NCBI GenBank assembly: GCA_905236295.1 | Contig: CAJOQF010000080.1 | Location: 1 to 10,715 of the forward strand | Direction of reading: 5' to 3' | Source of the DNA: an uncultured Eubacterium sp. | GTDB taxonomy: Bacteria > Bacillota > Clostridia > Lachnospirales > Lachnospiraceae | Length of the DNA: 10,715 nucleotides | Program-made: the position numbers and the translations under genes | Notes under the pieces: generated by a model | Told to the model about the DNA's origin: nothing | The model's database searches: none | Seen by the model: only the letters and a program-made list of their open reading frames with translations | Shown here: one piece after another, positions 1 through 6,501 of the stretch | Position numbering within the stretch: the first letter of the stretch is position 1 | Layout: each line of letters begins with the position of its first letter

Positions 1-330
1 AAGACCTTCAGGAGCGAGGATGTAAGCTTTCTCGCCGTCTGCGTAGCAGATAAGAGCGATATTTGCTGTTCTGTTCGGATCGTACTCGATACCGATTACC
101 TTAGCTTCAATTCCGTCTTTATTTCTCTTGAAATCTATAATTCTGTATTTCTGTCTGTTTCCACCGCCATGATGTCTGACTGTGATCTTACCTTGATTGT
201 TCCTTCCGGAATGCTTTTTCTTCTTTGCAAGAAGTGACTTCTCAGGAGTAGTCTTTGTGATCTCCGAGAAATCAGAGCCTGTCATATTTCTTCTGGAAGG
301 TGTATATGGGTTATATGTTTTGATTCCCAT
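1..330 (-). CDS. rplB: 50S ribosomal protein L2, N-terminal part (cut by window edge)
   Basis: L2 is a primary 23S rRNA-binding protein needed for the peptidyl transferase centre and subunit joining. The first 110 codons are present and the frame is open to the window edge. The protein begins [17 protein letters not shown] and continues with the L2 landmarks [19 protein letters not shown] and [12 protein letters not shown], then [14 protein letters not shown]. The start at position 330 is set by a GAAAGGAG ribosome binding site 6 to 7 bases upstream. It lies 34 bases after rplW in the standard S10 operon order. The C-terminal RNA-binding half is outside the window. Identity is very secure. 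Confidence 0.98.
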   Translation of the reverse strand, partial: MGIKTYNPYTPSRRNMTGSDFSEITKTTPEKSLLAKKKKHSGRNNQGKITVRHHGGGNRQKYRIIDFKRNKDGIEAKVIGIEYDPNRTANIALICYADGEKAYILAPEGL

Positions 331-364
331 TTTAATTCTCCTTTCAAAAAGCTTTTAATCTGAA

Positions 365-664
365 TTAGAGGCCTGCGAAGATCTCTATGTCCACACTCTC
401 AGGTGTGAGCTGTACGATAGCTTTCTTTCTCTTGGCTGTTCTACCGACTACATATCCTCTTCTCTTTTTCTTTCCCGGGATGTTCATCGTGTTAACAGAA
501 GATACTTTAACTCCTTCAAACATCTTCTCAACAGCTTCTTTAATCATTGTCTTGTTTGCTTCCGGATGCACGTAGAATGTGTACTTCTTGTCAGCCATAA
601 GCTCCATGCTCTTCTCTGTAACAACCGGCTTGAGGATTACATCATAATATTTAATATCTGCCAT
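365..664 (-). CDS. rplW: 50S ribosomal protein L23
   Basis: L23 binds 23S rRNA domain III next to the polypeptide exit and is a docking site for trigger factor and signal recognition particle. The 99-residue length is normal. The N-terminal [15 protein letters not shown] is the typical L23 opening, and the basic loop [20 protein letters not shown] is the rRNA-binding extension. The ATG shares its A with the rplD stop (TAATG), and an AGGAGGTG ribosome binding site lies inside the end of rplD, so the two genes are probably translationally coupled. Nothing unusual is seen. Confidence 0.98.
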   Translation of the reverse strand: MADIKYYDVILKPVVTEKSMELMADKKYTFYVHPEANKTMIKEAVEKMFEGVKVSSVNTMNIPGKKKRRGYVVGRTAKRKKAIVQLTPESVDIEIFAGL

Positions 665-1284
665 TATGCATACACCTCCTCGATCTTTGTCAAAGCATCC
701 TTGGTCACGATGACCGTGTTATACTTCATTACGTCGTAAACATTGATTGTGTTTGTGAGAGCCATCTTTACGTCTGCAACGTTTCTTGCTGACATCATAA
801 CGTTCTCATCATTATCAGCTACTACTACGAGCGCCTTGTTTACTTTGAGGTTGTTTAATACCTCTACAAATTTCTTTGTCTTGATCTCGTCGAACTTGAG
901 CTCGTCAAGTACGATGAACTTAGAATCATTAACTCTTGATGTGAGCGCAGACTTCAATGCTGCTCTCTTCTCTTTTCTGTTAAGCTTGATTGAGTAGCTT
1001 CTCGGGGTCGGAGCAAATACAACTCCACCGCCTGTCCACTGCGGAGATCTTGTAGAACCCTGACGTGCATGTCCTGTTCCTTTCTGTCTCCACGGCTTTC
1101 TGCCGCCGCCGCGAACCTCTGAACGGGTCTTGGCTTTCTGTGTTCCCTGACGGTTGTTTGCAAGCTGCTGTACAACTGCCAGATGAACGAGATGTTCATT
1201 TATTTCTACTCCGAAGATAGCATCGTTAAGATCAACTTTGCCAACTTCTTCGCCTTTCATATTATAAACAGCTACGTTAGCCAT
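664..1284 (-). CDS. rplD: 50S ribosomal protein L4
   Basis: L4 binds 23S rRNA early in 50S assembly and lines the exit tunnel with an extended loop. The 206 residues match the family length (E. coli 201). The tunnel loop is clear at about residues 45 to 95: [20 protein letters not shown] followed by [10 protein letters not shown] and FAPTPRSY. The start is supported by an AAAGGAGG site just upstream. In E. coli, L4 is also the repressor of its own S10 operon, through the leader mRNA. That makes it one candidate ligand for the structured leader described upstream of rpsJ here, although this is inference only. Confidence 0.98.
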   Translation of the reverse strand: MANVAVYNMKGEEVGKVDLNDAIFGVEINEHLVHLAVVQQLANNRQGTQKAKTRSEVRGGGRKPWRQKGTGHARQGSTRSPQWTGGGVVFAPTPRSYSIKLNRKEKRAALKSALTSRVNDSKFIVLDELKFDEIKTKKFVEVLNNLKVNKALVVVADNDENVMMSARNVADVKMALTNTINVYDVMKYNTVIVTKDALTKIEEVYA

Positions 1285-1310
1285 CTTAAAGTTCCTCCTT
1301 TCCTATGACA

Positions 1311-1991
1311 TTACACACTCTTTACGCTCTCTTTGATGGTGATGAGACCTTTCTTCGGTCCCGGAACTGCACCCTTTACAAGGAGAAGGTTGTTCTCTGC
1401 GTCAACTCTTACTACCTCAAGATTCTGAACCGTTACCTGAACGCTTCCCATGTGTCCCGGCATCTTCTTACCTTTGAATACTTTACTCGGTGAAGAGCAG
1501 GCACCGTTTGAACCCTGATGACGATGGTACTTAGAGCCGTGTGCCATAGGTCCTCTGTGCTGACCATGTCTCTTGATCGCACCCTGATAGCCTTTACCTT
1601 TTGAAATTGCAGTAGCGTCAATCTTGTCGCCCTCTGCAAAGATATCTACCTTAATCTCATCTGCAAGATTGTACTCCTCAGCATTGTCGAGTTTGAACTC
1701 TCTTACATACTTCTTGCATGCAACTCCTGCCTTGTCGAAGTGACCCTTCATCGGCTTGTTTGCACCGTGACGATGTCTTACTTCTTTGCTGCCGTTTGCA
1801 TCTTTTGTTGTGGCTTTCTCTTTGATATCAGTGTAACCAACCTGCACTGCTGAATATCCGTCGTTCTCCACAGTTTTGATCTGTGTAACAACGCAAGGAC
1901 CTGCCTGCAAAACGGTTACAGGAATGAGTACGCCTTCTGAATCGAAGACCTGAGTCATTCCAAGCTTCGTAGCCAAAATCGCTTTGTTCAT
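1311..1991 (-). CDS. rplC: 50S ribosomal protein L3
   Basis: L3 is one of the two assembly-initiating 50S proteins, and its central extension reaches toward the peptidyl transferase centre. The protein has 226 residues, slightly longer than E. coli (209), with extra residues in the [15 protein letters not shown] region near residues 57 to 71. Diagnostic segments are the N-terminal [16 protein letters not shown], then the central [20 protein letters not shown] and [19 protein letters not shown], and [22 protein letters not shown] precedes the ATG by 7 bases. Gaps of 44 and 26 bases separate it from rpsJ and rplD, consistent with one transcript. Confidence 0.98.
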   Translation of the reverse strand: MNKAILATKLGMTQVFDSEGVLIPVTVLQAGPCVVTQIKTVENDGYSAVQVGYTDIKEKATTKDANGSKEVRHRHGANKPMKGHFDKAGVACKKYVREFKLDNAEEYNLADEIKVDIFAEGDKIDATAISKGKGYQGAIKRHGQHRGPMAHGSKYHRHQGSNGACSSPSKVFKGKKMPGHMGSVQVTVQNLEVVRVDAENNLLLVKGAVPGPKKGLITIKESVKSV

Positions 1992-2035
1992 TGCTTTACC
2001 TCCTACAGCGGAACGCTTATGCGTTCATTCTAGTT

Positions 2036-2353
2036 TTACTTGTTTTTCATCTTGATGTCGATGTGTACACCGGCCGGCATCTCGAGACGTGATAATGCAT
2101 CAACTGTCTTCTGTGTCGGAGCGATAACATCAATGAGTCTCTTGTGTGTTCTCTGCTCGAACTGCTCTCTTGAGTCTTTGTACTTGTGTACCGCTCTAAG
2201 AATAGTAACTACCTCTTTCTTAGTCGGAAGCGGTACCGGACCGCTAACCTGAGCGCCGTTCTTCTTCACACTCTCAATGATCTTTTTCGCTGATGAATCC
2301 ACCAACTGATGGTCGTAAGCCTTAAGTGTAATCCTCATTACCTGACTTGCCAT
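2036..2353 (-). CDS. rpsJ: 30S ribosomal protein S10
   Basis: S10 is a head protein of the 30S subunit and, as NusE, also takes part in transcription antitermination. The 105 residues match the family length. The long loop signature [20 protein letters not shown] and the following [15 protein letters not shown] are clear. The AVHKY wording, instead of the SPHVN of many bacteria, fits clostridia. It is the first gene of the S10 operon. The ribosome binding site AAAAGGAGG (2365-2373) sits 11 bases from the ATG, a long spacer made mostly of seven T residues, and it may be presented in a hairpin loop (see the regulatory entry). Confidence 0.98.
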   Translation of the reverse strand: MASQVMRITLKAYDHQLVDSSAKKIIESVKKNGAQVSGPVPLPTKKEVVTILRAVHKYKDSREQFEQRTHKRLIDVIAPTQKTVDALSRLEMPAGVHIDIKMKNK

Positions 2354-2356
2354 AAA

Positions 2357-2382
2357 AAAAGTCGCCTCCTTTTCGCACTTTT
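2357..2382 (-). promoter_or_regulatory. rpsJ ribosome binding site in a weak hairpin
   Basis: On the minus strand AAAAGT (2382-2377) can pair with ACTTTT (2362-2357). Two further C-G pairs lie inside (2375-2374 with 2364-2363), leaving a bulged G and the Shine-Dalgarno sequence AAAAGGAGG in the loop. The A-U rich stem is weak, so this may only set the effective spacing to the ATG. The pairing is seen in the sequence; any regulatory role is inference. Confidence 0.4.
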
Positions 2383-2396
2383 ACTTTTGTAAGTAC

Positions 2397-2504
2397 GACA
2401 AGCGGTGACTGTACCTCCTTACACACTCCCGTGTGTATCGCATAATATTCCATCTACAAAATAGTGGGTTATAGATTTTATATTGCTTGTACAGTGACTT
2501 GTCG
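2397..2504 (-). promoter_or_regulatory. Structured S10 operon leader RNA (three-way junction)
   Basis: This lies in the 5' untranslated region between the promoter and rpsJ. A long-range stem is formed by GACAAG (2503-2498) with CTTGTC (2402-2397), extended by a C-G pair at 2504/2396, and by ACTGTAC (2495-2489) with GTACAGT (2414-2408). These two helices are separated by an internal loop TC/CACCG. The stem encloses an A-U arm (2484-2480 with 2448-2444, and 2476-2472 with 2456-2452) and a perfect 7-bp hairpin, TACACAC-GGGA-GTGTGTA (2437-2420), capped by a GNRA-type tetraloop. A second AAGGAGG sequence (2420-2414) lies at the junction. This looks like a ribosomal protein autoregulatory leader. 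I cannot assign it to a named family without a covariance search. Confidence 0.6.
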
Positions 2505-2540
2505 CCAGTTTTATGAATTGACATTCGCTCCACGGAAAAC

Positions 2541-2571
2541 CTTCCATAATTATGTACTTTCATTATGGAAG
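2541..2571 (-). promoter_or_regulatory. Perfect 10-bp hairpin in the S10 leader
   Basis: CTTCCATAAT (2571-2562) and ATTATGGAAG (2550-2541) are exact inverted repeats around an 11-nt loop. The hairpin forms about 35 nt into the predicted transcript. It is not followed by a run of U residues, only GTTTTCC, so it is not an obvious terminator. It may be a 5' stabilising stem or a separate domain of the leader regulator. Confidence 0.5.
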
Positions 2572-2612
2572 CAACCTCACGCTTCAACGCTATCAATGTC
2601 ACAGCAATGAAT

Positions 2613-2641
2613 ATTCTACACTCTTTCAGGGAAACTTGCAA
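2613..2641 (-). promoter_or_regulatory. Sigma-A type promoter of the S10 operon
   Basis: On the minus strand TTGCAA (2641-2636) and TAGAAT (2618-2613) are separated by exactly 17 bases, close to the TTGACA-N17-TATAAT consensus. A-rich sequence resembling an UP element lies just upstream (eight A at about 2652-2645). Transcription would start near 2606, giving a leader of about 250 nt before rpsJ. It sits downstream of the hairpin that ends the folate operon, as expected for an independent promoter. Confidence 0.7.
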
Positions 2642-2685
2642 GATTTTTTTTGAATTTCAAGAATTTTGTAAAAACTGTATAGAAC

Positions 2686-2705
2686 GGGCGCCGCAAGCGA
2701 CGCCC
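2686..2705 (-). terminator. GC-rich hairpin after folBK, probable operon end
   Basis: GGGCGTCGC and GCGGCGCCC pair almost completely (one G-U pair) around a CUUG tetraloop, 45 bases after the folBK stop. It is very stable, but the T run on the minus strand starts only about 12 bases downstream (CAGTTTTTA), so it is not a textbook intrinsic terminator. It could also be a 3' stability element. A smaller imperfect hairpin (ATTGCC/GGCAAT, near 2729-2748) lies between it and the stop codon. Confidence 0.5.
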
Positions 2706-2749
2706 TATTGTAATCATTTCACAATATATTGCCCGATAAACGGCAATTA

Positions 2750-3577
2750 TCATTGAACTACGCTTAAGTTTACTCTCTCAAGCAGTTGTTTGACCGTTTT
2801 TTTGAAAACCGGATGGATGAAATACGGATCCAGCTCAGCCAGAGGTCTTAGAACAAACTCGCGATTCTTCATATCTATATGAGGAATGATCAGTCCGTCT
2901 TCATTATATACTATATCATCATAGAATATTATATCGAGATCGAGTGTCCTCGGTCCCCACTTTATCTGTCTTGTGCGGCCATTCTCATCCTCAATGCGAT
3001 TGAGCTGTGCAAGCAACTCCTTAGGGGACAATAATGTCTCAACCAAAGCGACCGCATTTAAGAAGTCCGGCTGATCCTTTACCCCATAAGGCTCGGTCTT
3101 TATCACAGTAGATTTAGAGATAAGATGTGTGCGCGTTATCTCATCGAGCGCCTTGAATCCGTTTTGAATATACTGATTCGTATCGCCCATGTTTGAACCG
3201 AGCGCCACATACACCCTGTGCCATGCTCTCGATATCTCCACCGATACGGATTCAAGCGGCAGTCCGATTGGAGCCCACGGTTTTGCTATCTCCAGATCCA
3301 GCTTCCTCACATTCGAAAACCTTTCGAGAAGATCCATCGACAGATGTTCTGCCGCAGCCTCGATCAAAGAAAACGTCCTCTCATTTAAATAGCTGGTCAT
3401 AAACTGACATACCTTGCCGTAGTTTACAGTCTTCGAGAGATCGTCACTCACTCCGGCAATACGAGTATCCATATGAAGGGTAGCCGATATAAGGAACTTC
3501 TGTCCAAGCTTGTTCTCCTCCGGGAGAACACCGTGGTGCCCGAACACCTCCAGATTTCTTATGTGTATCTTATCCAT
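2750..3577 (-). CDS. folBK: Bifunctional dihydroneopterin aldolase / HPPK (FolB-FolK fusion)
   Basis: This catalyses two consecutive steps of folate synthesis in the cytoplasm: dihydroneopterin to 6-hydroxymethyl-dihydropterin plus glycolaldehyde (FolB), then its ATP-dependent pyrophosphorylation (FolK). Residues 1 to about 117 are FolB, with the expected active-site residues Glu21, Tyr53 (VNYGK), Glu73 and Lys99 (IAKPWAPIG). FolK starts at about residue 121 (VYVALGSNMGD) and carries the HPPK signature KWGPRTLDLDII at 206 to 217, with the magnesium-binding Asp213 and Asp215. A total of 275 residues is normal for the fused form seen in many Bacillota. The ATG lies inside the 3' end of folP (8-base overlap), with GGAGG (3584-3588) 6 bases upstream within folP, so coupled translation is likely. 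Both halves look intact. Confidence 0.96.
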   Translation of the reverse strand: MDKIHIRNLEVFGHHGVLPEENKLGQKFLISATLHMDTRIAGVSDDLSKTVNYGKVCQFMTSYLNERTFSLIEAAAEHLSMDLLERFSNVRKLDLEIAKPWAPIGLPLESVSVEISRAWHRVYVALGSNMGDTNQYIQNGFKALDEITRTHLISKSTVIKTEPYGVKDQPDFLNAVALVETLLSPKELLAQLNRIEDENGRTRQIKWGPRTLDLDIIFYDDIVYNEDGLIIPHIDMKNREFVLRPLAELDPYFIHPVFKKTVKQLLERVNLSVVQ

Positions 3578-4364
3578 AAATAGCCTCCGTCATCTTTATA
3601 GCTCTGATGTTCTCTTTTACATCATGCACTCTGACATAGTCATATCCAGCCAGCGTTGCGAGCACACTGGTAACGATAGTACCCTCAAGCCGTTCTCCCA
3701 CCGGCAGATCAAGGGCGTTACCTATAACAGACTTTCTCGAGCTGCCGAGCAACAGAGGATACCCAAGCTTCTTGAACTCGGACAGATTCTTTAAAACGCA
3801 GAGATTGTCCTCATAGCTTTTTGCAAATCCAATCCCGACATCGAGAATTATCTTATCCTTCGATATGCCGAATCTGTCTGCAATCTCCAAAGTTCCCCTC
3901 AGATCAGATATCATATCGGGGATCAGGTCATCATACTGTGCTTTATCTCTGTTGTGCATAAGCACGCACACAGCGTTTGTATCGGCGATCAGCTTTGCCA
4001 TGTCCTCATTTGGTTTGAGACTGCCATCCTCGGCAGACAAAGTTTTCAATCCCCAGATATCATTTACGATATTAGCTCCTGCCCCAAGCGCTGCCCCGGC
4101 AACTGCTGCCTTGTATGTGTCGATCGATATGTCCACATCAAATTGCTTATGTATCGCTTCTATAACAGGGACGACTCTCTCTATCTCCTCCTCATCCGTG
4201 ATACGGGTGTATCCGGGTCGGGTAGATTCACCGCCGACATCAATGACAACCGCTCCATCATTTATCATTTCCTGTGCACAGCAAAGAGCCGCATCCAACG
4301 CATTATGTTTGCCACCGTCCGAAAACGAATCGGGAGTGACATTTAATATTCCCATTACTTTCAT
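3570..4364 (-). CDS. folP: Dihydropteroate synthase, short N-terminus
   Basis: FolP condenses 6-hydroxymethyl-dihydropterin pyrophosphate with p-aminobenzoate to dihydropteroate; it is the sulfonamide target. Family motifs in order are ILNVTPDSFSDGG (6-18), GGESTRPG (44-51), DISIDTYKA (78-86), NDIWG (101-105), LMHNR (135-139), DVGIGFAKS (175-183), GSSRKSVIG (207-215) and RVHDV (245-249). It starts MKVMGILNVT, so the usual N-terminal strand or hairpin before MGILNVT is missing. In frame, TAA lies only three codons upstream, so no longer form is possible. DVGIGF replaces the usual DPGIGF, and about 10 extra residues follow NDIWG (107-120). The ATG shares one base with the stop of the upstream transglutaminase gene (TAATG) and has only a weak AAGAAG ribosome binding site. 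Function is very probable. Confidence 0.95.
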   Translation of the reverse strand: MKVMGILNVTPDSFSDGGKHNALDAALCCAQEMINDGAVVIDVGGESTRPGYTRITDEEEIERVVPVIEAIHKQFDVDISIDTYKAAVAGAALGAGANIVNDIWGLKTLSAEDGSLKPNEDMAKLIADTNAVCVLMHNRDKAQYDDLIPDMISDLRGTLEIADRFGISKDKIILDVGIGFAKSYEDNLCVLKNLSEFKKLGYPLLLGSSRKSVIGNALDLPVGERLEGTIVTSVLATLAGYDYVRVHDVKENIRAIKMTEAIYG

Positions 4365-6445
4365 TACTTCTTACCATTATAGAATGAACTAATGCCTGAC
4401 CATGAAGAATATATTTTTTTGTTTTTTTCATCCACCTTTACTGTTTTGTAGGTACGCACTCTGACGTAATATTTCTTGTCCTTTGTAAGATCGGTTATTG
4501 TCACATAACTATTCTTAACCTTTGTAGACACTTTCTTGGAGGAGCTCATATCAAGCTTTTTGCTGTACTCGACCTGATATCCCGTCGTATTCTTTGTCTG
4601 TGGCTTGATATTTATCTGAGCCTTAGAATAGGAAGGAACATAATTGTTTACCCCCGTCAGAGTTGTACCCATAGGTCTTATGGTGTACTTCTTCGTCACT
4701 GTGCCGCTGTAATTGCCTTGAAATGTTACAACCGCCTTTGCAACTCCAACATTAATGTTGTTTGAAAACGTCGTAGTGTAATAATTGCTTCCTATTGTCG
4801 CGTCTTCGCTGTCAGTGACAGTAACCCTCGGACTTTGTTCCTTTCCTGTATAGTCAGTCGCCGTATATGACAGAGTGACCTTTTTTATCATAGGGATTTC
4901 CCTGACCCATGTCTCTTTGCATTTTGAGCAGGCAATAGTCACCTTACCCGCAGCGGAAGTAGTTGCCTTTTTTGTAACTTCTGAGGTTCGTCTCGAATGA
5001 TCGCAGGTGGTTGATTTCTTGTTTGTACTGGTGATCGCAAGAAGACTGCTGTCCTTATAATCCGGTCTTACACCTATGATCGTCACGCACTCAACGCTCT
5101 TTCCAAGATTCACTTTTCCCGAGAACACCTTAGCCGCACTCTCTACCGGAGATGCCACGGCATTAGGCATATAATAATATGTAACATCACTATCCAAACC
5201 GGTCCCTTTAAGTACTCCGGATTTGAAACTAAACTTCGCGGTGATATCCCCAACCGTGCCGTCAGCTTCCGGCAAGCTTCCTATACTCTTTGCAGTAGCA
5301 CCCGAATCCTTCTTGCATATTGCAGAAAGCATATATTTATTGTAATAGCTCTCCTGGGTATGATAGTTGTCAAAACTCTTTATCTTGGCATTGCTTCTGT
5401 TAAAGTACTTATAGTATCCATTTGTGTACTTTGTACCGCCCGACTCCATCGCGTTATCATCCCACGTAACATCAACATTGTACCAGCATCCGTTGATCCT
5501 GATCCTGTTCCATGAGTGTTCGGAGCTCGTCACAAGAACCGTATCAATATCAAGAGCATTGCACATAAGCTCAAATGTCTTTGCATATCCCATACAAACC
5601 GTAGATTTCTTTACTAGAAGAGAATATATGGATTGCGTATATGAAGTCTGCTCATATTTCTTTAATTCAGACGAATTGAGTCCCTTGCTCAGGATAAGGT
5701 CACCGAATTCGCTGTCATACGTGGTCGTTTTGCAAATCTTGTCGTGGATATATTTTTCCTGCGCTACAACGTCGTCCCCTGCTGCAGATGCCTCCTCAGA
5801 CCATGTTTCAATAAGTCCGGCTATCTTTTCAGTGGCTGCATATCTCTTTTTTCCATTGGCAAAATCCTTGTATGCCAGCAGTCCAACCGAGCTCACTTTA
5901 CTGTTTTTTGTTGAATAAATAATGCCCGGCTCCAAAAAGAAGAACTGTGGGTTCGCAAACTGGAACAGATAGCTCAGTTTTTTCAGCTCATCCGTCGTAA
6001 AATCATAACCGCTTATATCGACCCTGTCTGTCATACCATATTCAATACCGCTGTCAGATTTTTTCGAATAATTATTCTCGGTATTAAGGTAATAATTGCA
6101 CATGTCATAGAGCTCGTCCCACACTTTTCTCTCATCCGCGTCGAGCTGATTGTAGTAGTAGAACGACTCGCAATTCTGCCAGTCCATTATCTCGTTGTAT
6201 TTGTAGGATGAATCGCCGACCCTCTCCAATCCTTCATCTTCCATCTCTATCGCGGTTATGGATGATGACGCTTCGACAAGCTCAGCGTTCGCGGTGGTCG
6301 ACTCAGCGTCTGCGGCGGACGATCCGTTATTTTCAGTGCTCTGTCCTGCAACCGTCTTTTCAGGCTCAGCCGTGGCGGCGAAAACCGCCTGAACTCCTCC
6401 TGCAAGCATTGTGCACGAAAGCAATGCCGCTATAATCTTTTTCAT
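4364..6445 (-). CDS. Secreted transglutaminase-like protein with Ig-like and fibronectin III domains
   Basis: This is a predicted exported protein of 693 residues, counted from the MKKIIAALLS start. Residues 1 to about 24 form a signal peptide with a possible cleavage site after VFA. A low-complexity Thr/Glu/Ala segment follows to about residue 62, then an all-alpha-looking region (80-240). The transglutaminase-like core has the triad Cys284 (STVCMGYA), His310 (EHSWN) and Asp325 (NVDVTWDD). Residues 481 to 509 contain CDH and CSKC, a possible metal site, followed by an Ig-like segment (about 518-592) ending GNYSGTVTKKYTIRP, and a basic fibronectin III-like domain (about 600-693). The substrate is unknown: protease, crosslinker or wall-active enzyme are all possible. 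A longer start at 6460 (MRGRNMKK) has GGAGG 15 bases upstream; the chosen start has AGAGG at 7 bases. It lies 41 to 56 bases after its paralogue and overlaps folP by one base. Confidence 0.9.
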   Translation of the reverse strand: MKKIIAALLSCTMLAGGVQAVFAATAEPEKTVAGQSTENNGSSAADAESTTANAELVEASSSITAIEMEDEGLERVGDSSYKYNEIMDWQNCESFYYYNQLDADERKVWDELYDMCNYYLNTENNYSKKSDSGIEYGMTDRVDISGYDFTTDELKKLSYLFQFANPQFFFLEPGIIYSTKNSKVSSVGLLAYKDFANGKKRYAATEKIAGLIETWSEEASAAGDDVVAQEKYIHDKICKTTTYDSEFGDLILSKGLNSSELKKYEQTSYTQSIYSLLVKKSTVCMGYAKTFELMCNALDIDTVLVTSSEHSWNRIRINGCWYNVDVTWDDNAMESGGTKYTNGYYKYFNRSNAKIKSFDNYHTQESYYNKYMLSAICKKDSGATAKSIGSLPEADGTVGDITAKFSFKSGVLKGTGLDSDVTYYYMPNAVASPVESAAKVFSGKVNLGKSVECVTIIGVRPDYKDSSLLAITSTNKKSTTCDHSRRTSEVTKKATTSAAGKVTIACSKCKETWVREIPMIKKVTLSYTATDYTGKEQSPRVTVTDSEDATIGSNYYTTTFSNNINVGVAKAVVTFQGNYSGTVTKKYTIRPMGTTLTGVNNYVPSYSKAQINIKPQTKNTTGYQVEYSKKLDMSSSKKVSTKVKNSYVTITDLTKDKKYYVRVRTYKTVKVDEKNKKIYSSWSGISSFYNGKK
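6266..6284. repeat. Exact 19-nt repeat, copy 1 (also at 8281-8299)
   Basis: TGACGCTTCGACAAGCTCA is identical at 6266-6284 and 8281-8299, at the equivalent ELVEAS position of both paralogous proteins. A near-copy of its core in inverse orientation, TGAGCCTGTCGAAG, lies at 6886-6899. The flanking DNA of the paralogues is only partly similar, so the exact match stands out. Confidence 0.7.
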
Positions 6446-6452
6446 ATTCCTT

Positions 6453-6480
6453 CCTCTCATCGTTTCTTTATTACACCTCC
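6453..6480 (-). promoter_or_regulatory. Two candidate ribosome binding sites for the second transglutaminase gene
   Basis: GGAGGTG (6480-6474) is strong but lies 13 bases from the ATG at 6460 and farther still from the one at 6445. AGAGG (6457-6453) is weaker but lies 7 bases from the ATG at 6445, which directly begins the MKK signal peptide. The second choice is preferred; the two products differ by only five residues. Confidence 0.45.
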
Positions 6481-6501
6481 GTTTTAAACAGGATGATCAT
6501 A

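Noticed and set aside
2381..2641. 86-codon minus-strand open frame in the S10 leader
   Set aside because: It would start with the TTG of the -35 box, has no ribosome binding site, and covers the structured leader; the protein shows no family features.
2686..2705. Reading the GC-rich hairpin as a terminator for plus-strand transcription
   Set aside because: No plus-strand gene ends there and no clear T run follows on the plus strand.
4369..4381. TATAAT 11 bases before the folP start, suggesting a near-leaderless folP promoter
   Set aside because: No -35 element or TGn extension at a proper distance; the hexamer is explained by the codons for the end of the transglutaminase protein.
3865..4392. 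175-codon plus-strand open frame
   Set aside because: Antisense to folP, which is certain from its motifs; no ribosome binding site and no recognisable domain.
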